From assembly GCA_903898975.1 (NCBI GenBank), contig CAIUHT010000714.1:1-6632 (forward strand): DNA of 6,632 bases, read 5' to 3'. Origin of the DNA: an uncultured Planctomycetaceae bacterium. GTDB lineage: Bacteria; Planctomycetota; Planctomycetia; Planctomycetales; Planctomycetaceae. The notes beneath the pieces are model-generated. The model had not been told where the DNA came from. It worked only from the letters and a program-made list of their open reading frames with translations, and ran no database searches. A program made the position numbers and the translations under genes. Below are positions 5,523 through 6,632 of the stretch, one piece after another (position 1 is the stretch's first letter; each line of letters starts with the position of its first letter).

Positions 5523-6449
5523 TCAGCCCGCCTCGGGGGGTGGGCACCACTGCGGCAACCGCTCCGCCAGCAACTGCGCAAAGCGTTCGAACTCCGCGTC
5601 GCTCGCCCCCTCGTACGGGGGCAACAGCCGCAGCGAAAACTCCCGGTCGTACAGCTTCTCGAACAGCTTGTCGTACGTCCCGTCCATCCGCCCCGCCGGG
5701 ACCGCTTCGAACAGGGTCGCCAGCAGCTGGTCCAGTTCCCGGCTCATGGCCGCCAGCGTCCGCGAATCGCCCCTCCGGCCCGCTTCGTACAGCGCCCACA
5801 GCCGGGGCCAGTTCATCACGAACGACGCCAGGATCCCGCACTCCCCCAACTGCGACCCATACACGTACCCCTGCTCCGACAAAAAGTGCGTCAGTTGCGG
5901 CGCCTCGGTCAGCAGCCCCCGCAGCAGCGACAGCGAATCACCCGTGTTTTTCGTCGCCACCAGGTTCCCATGCCGGGCCGCCAGCCGGGCGTAGTCGGCC
6001 CCGGTCAACACCCGCTTCGCACGCGGCAGGTTGTAATGCAAAAACCGGCAATCGGTGTACCCGTCGCACACTGCCTGGAAGAACCGGTCCACCTCGCGGT
6101 CACTCAGCGCCCCCCAACTGGGCAACACCACTTGAAAGAGCCGCACCCCCAGGCTGCGTGCCAAGTCCAGCCGCTCTCGCAACCGGCCCAGCGAGAGGTC
6201 AATCAACCCCACCATCGGCTCGGCCCCCACCCGCCCCATTTCCTCGCCAAACACCTCGACCGCCCGGGCAAACTGCCGGTCGGTCACCGCATACCCCTCC
6301 CCCGCCGTTCCAAACAGGTACAGCCCCTGCGTCCCCCGCAGGGCGGTTTGAATCGCACGCCGAAAAACCGGTTCATCCAGCTCGTACCGCTCGGTCCAGG
6401 GGAGACAGCAGGTCGCCAACAGTCCGGGAGGAAATCGCAAGCCGCTCAT
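5523..6449 (-). CDS. DapA/N-acetylneuraminate lyase superfamily aldolase or lyase
   Basis: A 308-residue, full-length class I aldolase-type TIM barrel (members usually about 290-310 residues). The superfamily forms a Schiff base between a lysine and a 2-keto acid such as pyruvate. Visible landmarks are the loop LFGTAGEGYAVTDRQ (45-59, compare GTTGES), HYNLPRA with catalytic Tyr139, and LVATKNTGD with Schiff-base Lys167. The Tyr-Lys spacing of 28 equals that of E. coli DapA (Tyr133, Lys161). Against true dihydrodipicolinate synthase: the second loop threonine is Ala49, the position of substrate-binding Arg138 is Ala144 (Arg143 is one residue earlier), and LPSWG (109-113) replaces the PYYN segment carrying Tyr107. 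A different keto-acid substrate is therefore likely, and I give no gene symbol. It is cytoplasmic. It converges on the preceding small gene with a 167-bp gap, so it is probably a separate transcription unit. The ATG at 6449 fits the family's start; no clear Shine-Dalgarno sequence precedes it. Confidence 0.9.
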   Translation of the reverse strand: MSGLRFPPGLLATCCLPWTERYELDEPVFRRAIQTALRGTQGLYLFGTAGEGYAVTDRQFARAVEVFGEEMGRVGAEPMVGLIDLSLGRLRERLDLARSLGVRLFQVVLPSWGALSDREVDRFFQAVCDGYTDCRFLHYNLPRAKRVLTGADYARLAARHGNLVATKNTGDSLSLLRGLLTEAPQLTHFLSEQGYVYGSQLGECGILASFVMNWPRLWALYEAGRRGDSRTLAAMSRELDQLLATLFEAVPAGRMDGTYDKLFEKLYDREFSLRLLPPYEGASDAEFERFAQLLAERLPQWCPPPEAG

Positions 6450-6632
6450 GCTGTGTCGACCGTGATGCAGGAACCAACAGCCCGGGACCAGGGCCGGGCA
6501 CCCCGCCCAGCCCCCTCTCGCTCAATCCCCCAGGCCCGCGGCCGATTATCAGCCCCCGCCCCTCGGGGTGCCAGCCAGCCCCCCAACCGGTCCCTACCAG
6601 TCCCCGCTAACGCGGCCCAACCCGCCCGGCCC
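6450..6632. other. Upstream region of the lyase gene; no gene seen
   Basis: The stretch is C-rich on the plus strand and lacks a convincing reading frame. On the minus strand it should hold the lyase promoter. The only AT-rich hexamer is GATAAT (complement of 6545-6550), five of six matches to a -10 box and about 95 bp before the ATG, but no matching -35 box is found. CCGC-TAAC-GCGG at 6604-6615 is a small perfect hairpin. Confidence 0.4.

Noticed and set aside
6545..6550. GATAAT as a -10 promoter box for the lyase gene
   Set aside because: No acceptable -35 element at 16-18 bp; a single hexamer match is insufficient for a separate feature.
5513..6610. Plus-strand open frame opposite the lyase gene
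   Set aside because: It is Pro/Ser/Arg-rich and opposes a full-length TIM-barrel enzyme with catalytic residues in place.

Overview
This is a GC-rich window with strong G/C preference at third codon positions. It looks chromosomal and most probably comes from a Planctomycetota bacterium. That assignment is an inference. It rests on base composition, scarce Shine-Dalgarno sequences, an ExbB with a cleavable signal peptide and a charged linker, two consecutive ExbD genes, and large alanine/proline-rich TPR proteins next to them. No mobile element, tRNA, rRNA or CRISPR array is visible.

Layout. Positions 2-1372 (+) hold the 3' part of a helical-repeat (TPR-like) protein. It ends in one transmembrane helix and a proline-rich tail built from pentapeptide repeats. 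Positions 1443-2528 (+) encode an exported TPR protein. After a 288-bp spacer with a 17-bp tandem repeat and a hairpin comes an ExbB/TolQ/MotA-family proton channel subunit (2817-3767). Two different ExbD/TolR-family proteins follow (3918-4403 and 4416-4913). After a second short tandem repeat and a 19-bp imperfect palindrome there is a small cytoplasmic helical protein of unknown function (5029-5355). Converging on it from the minus strand is a DapA/N-acetylneuraminate-lyase-superfamily aldolase or lyase (5523-6449), which is probably a separate transcription unit. The last 183 bp contain no gene I can support.

How the genes may work together. ExbB plus two ExbDs should form an inner-membrane motor driven by the proton motive force (established for the family). 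No TonB or TolA is present in the window. The two proteins upstream on the same strand, one exported TPR protein and one membrane-anchored protein with a Pro-rich tail, are the natural candidates for the parts the motor acts on (inference from synteny and architecture).

The most notable signals are: the TPR-membrane helix-proline-tail protein beside a TonB-less Exb motor; two independent degenerate repeats of 17-18 bp that each begin in the last codons of a gene and include its stop codon; a near-perfect 19-bp dyad; an aldolase that keeps the Schiff-base Lys and catalytic Tyr but has lost other dihydrodipicolinate synthase residues; and an ExbB whose third membrane helix carries its glutamate in a shifted position.
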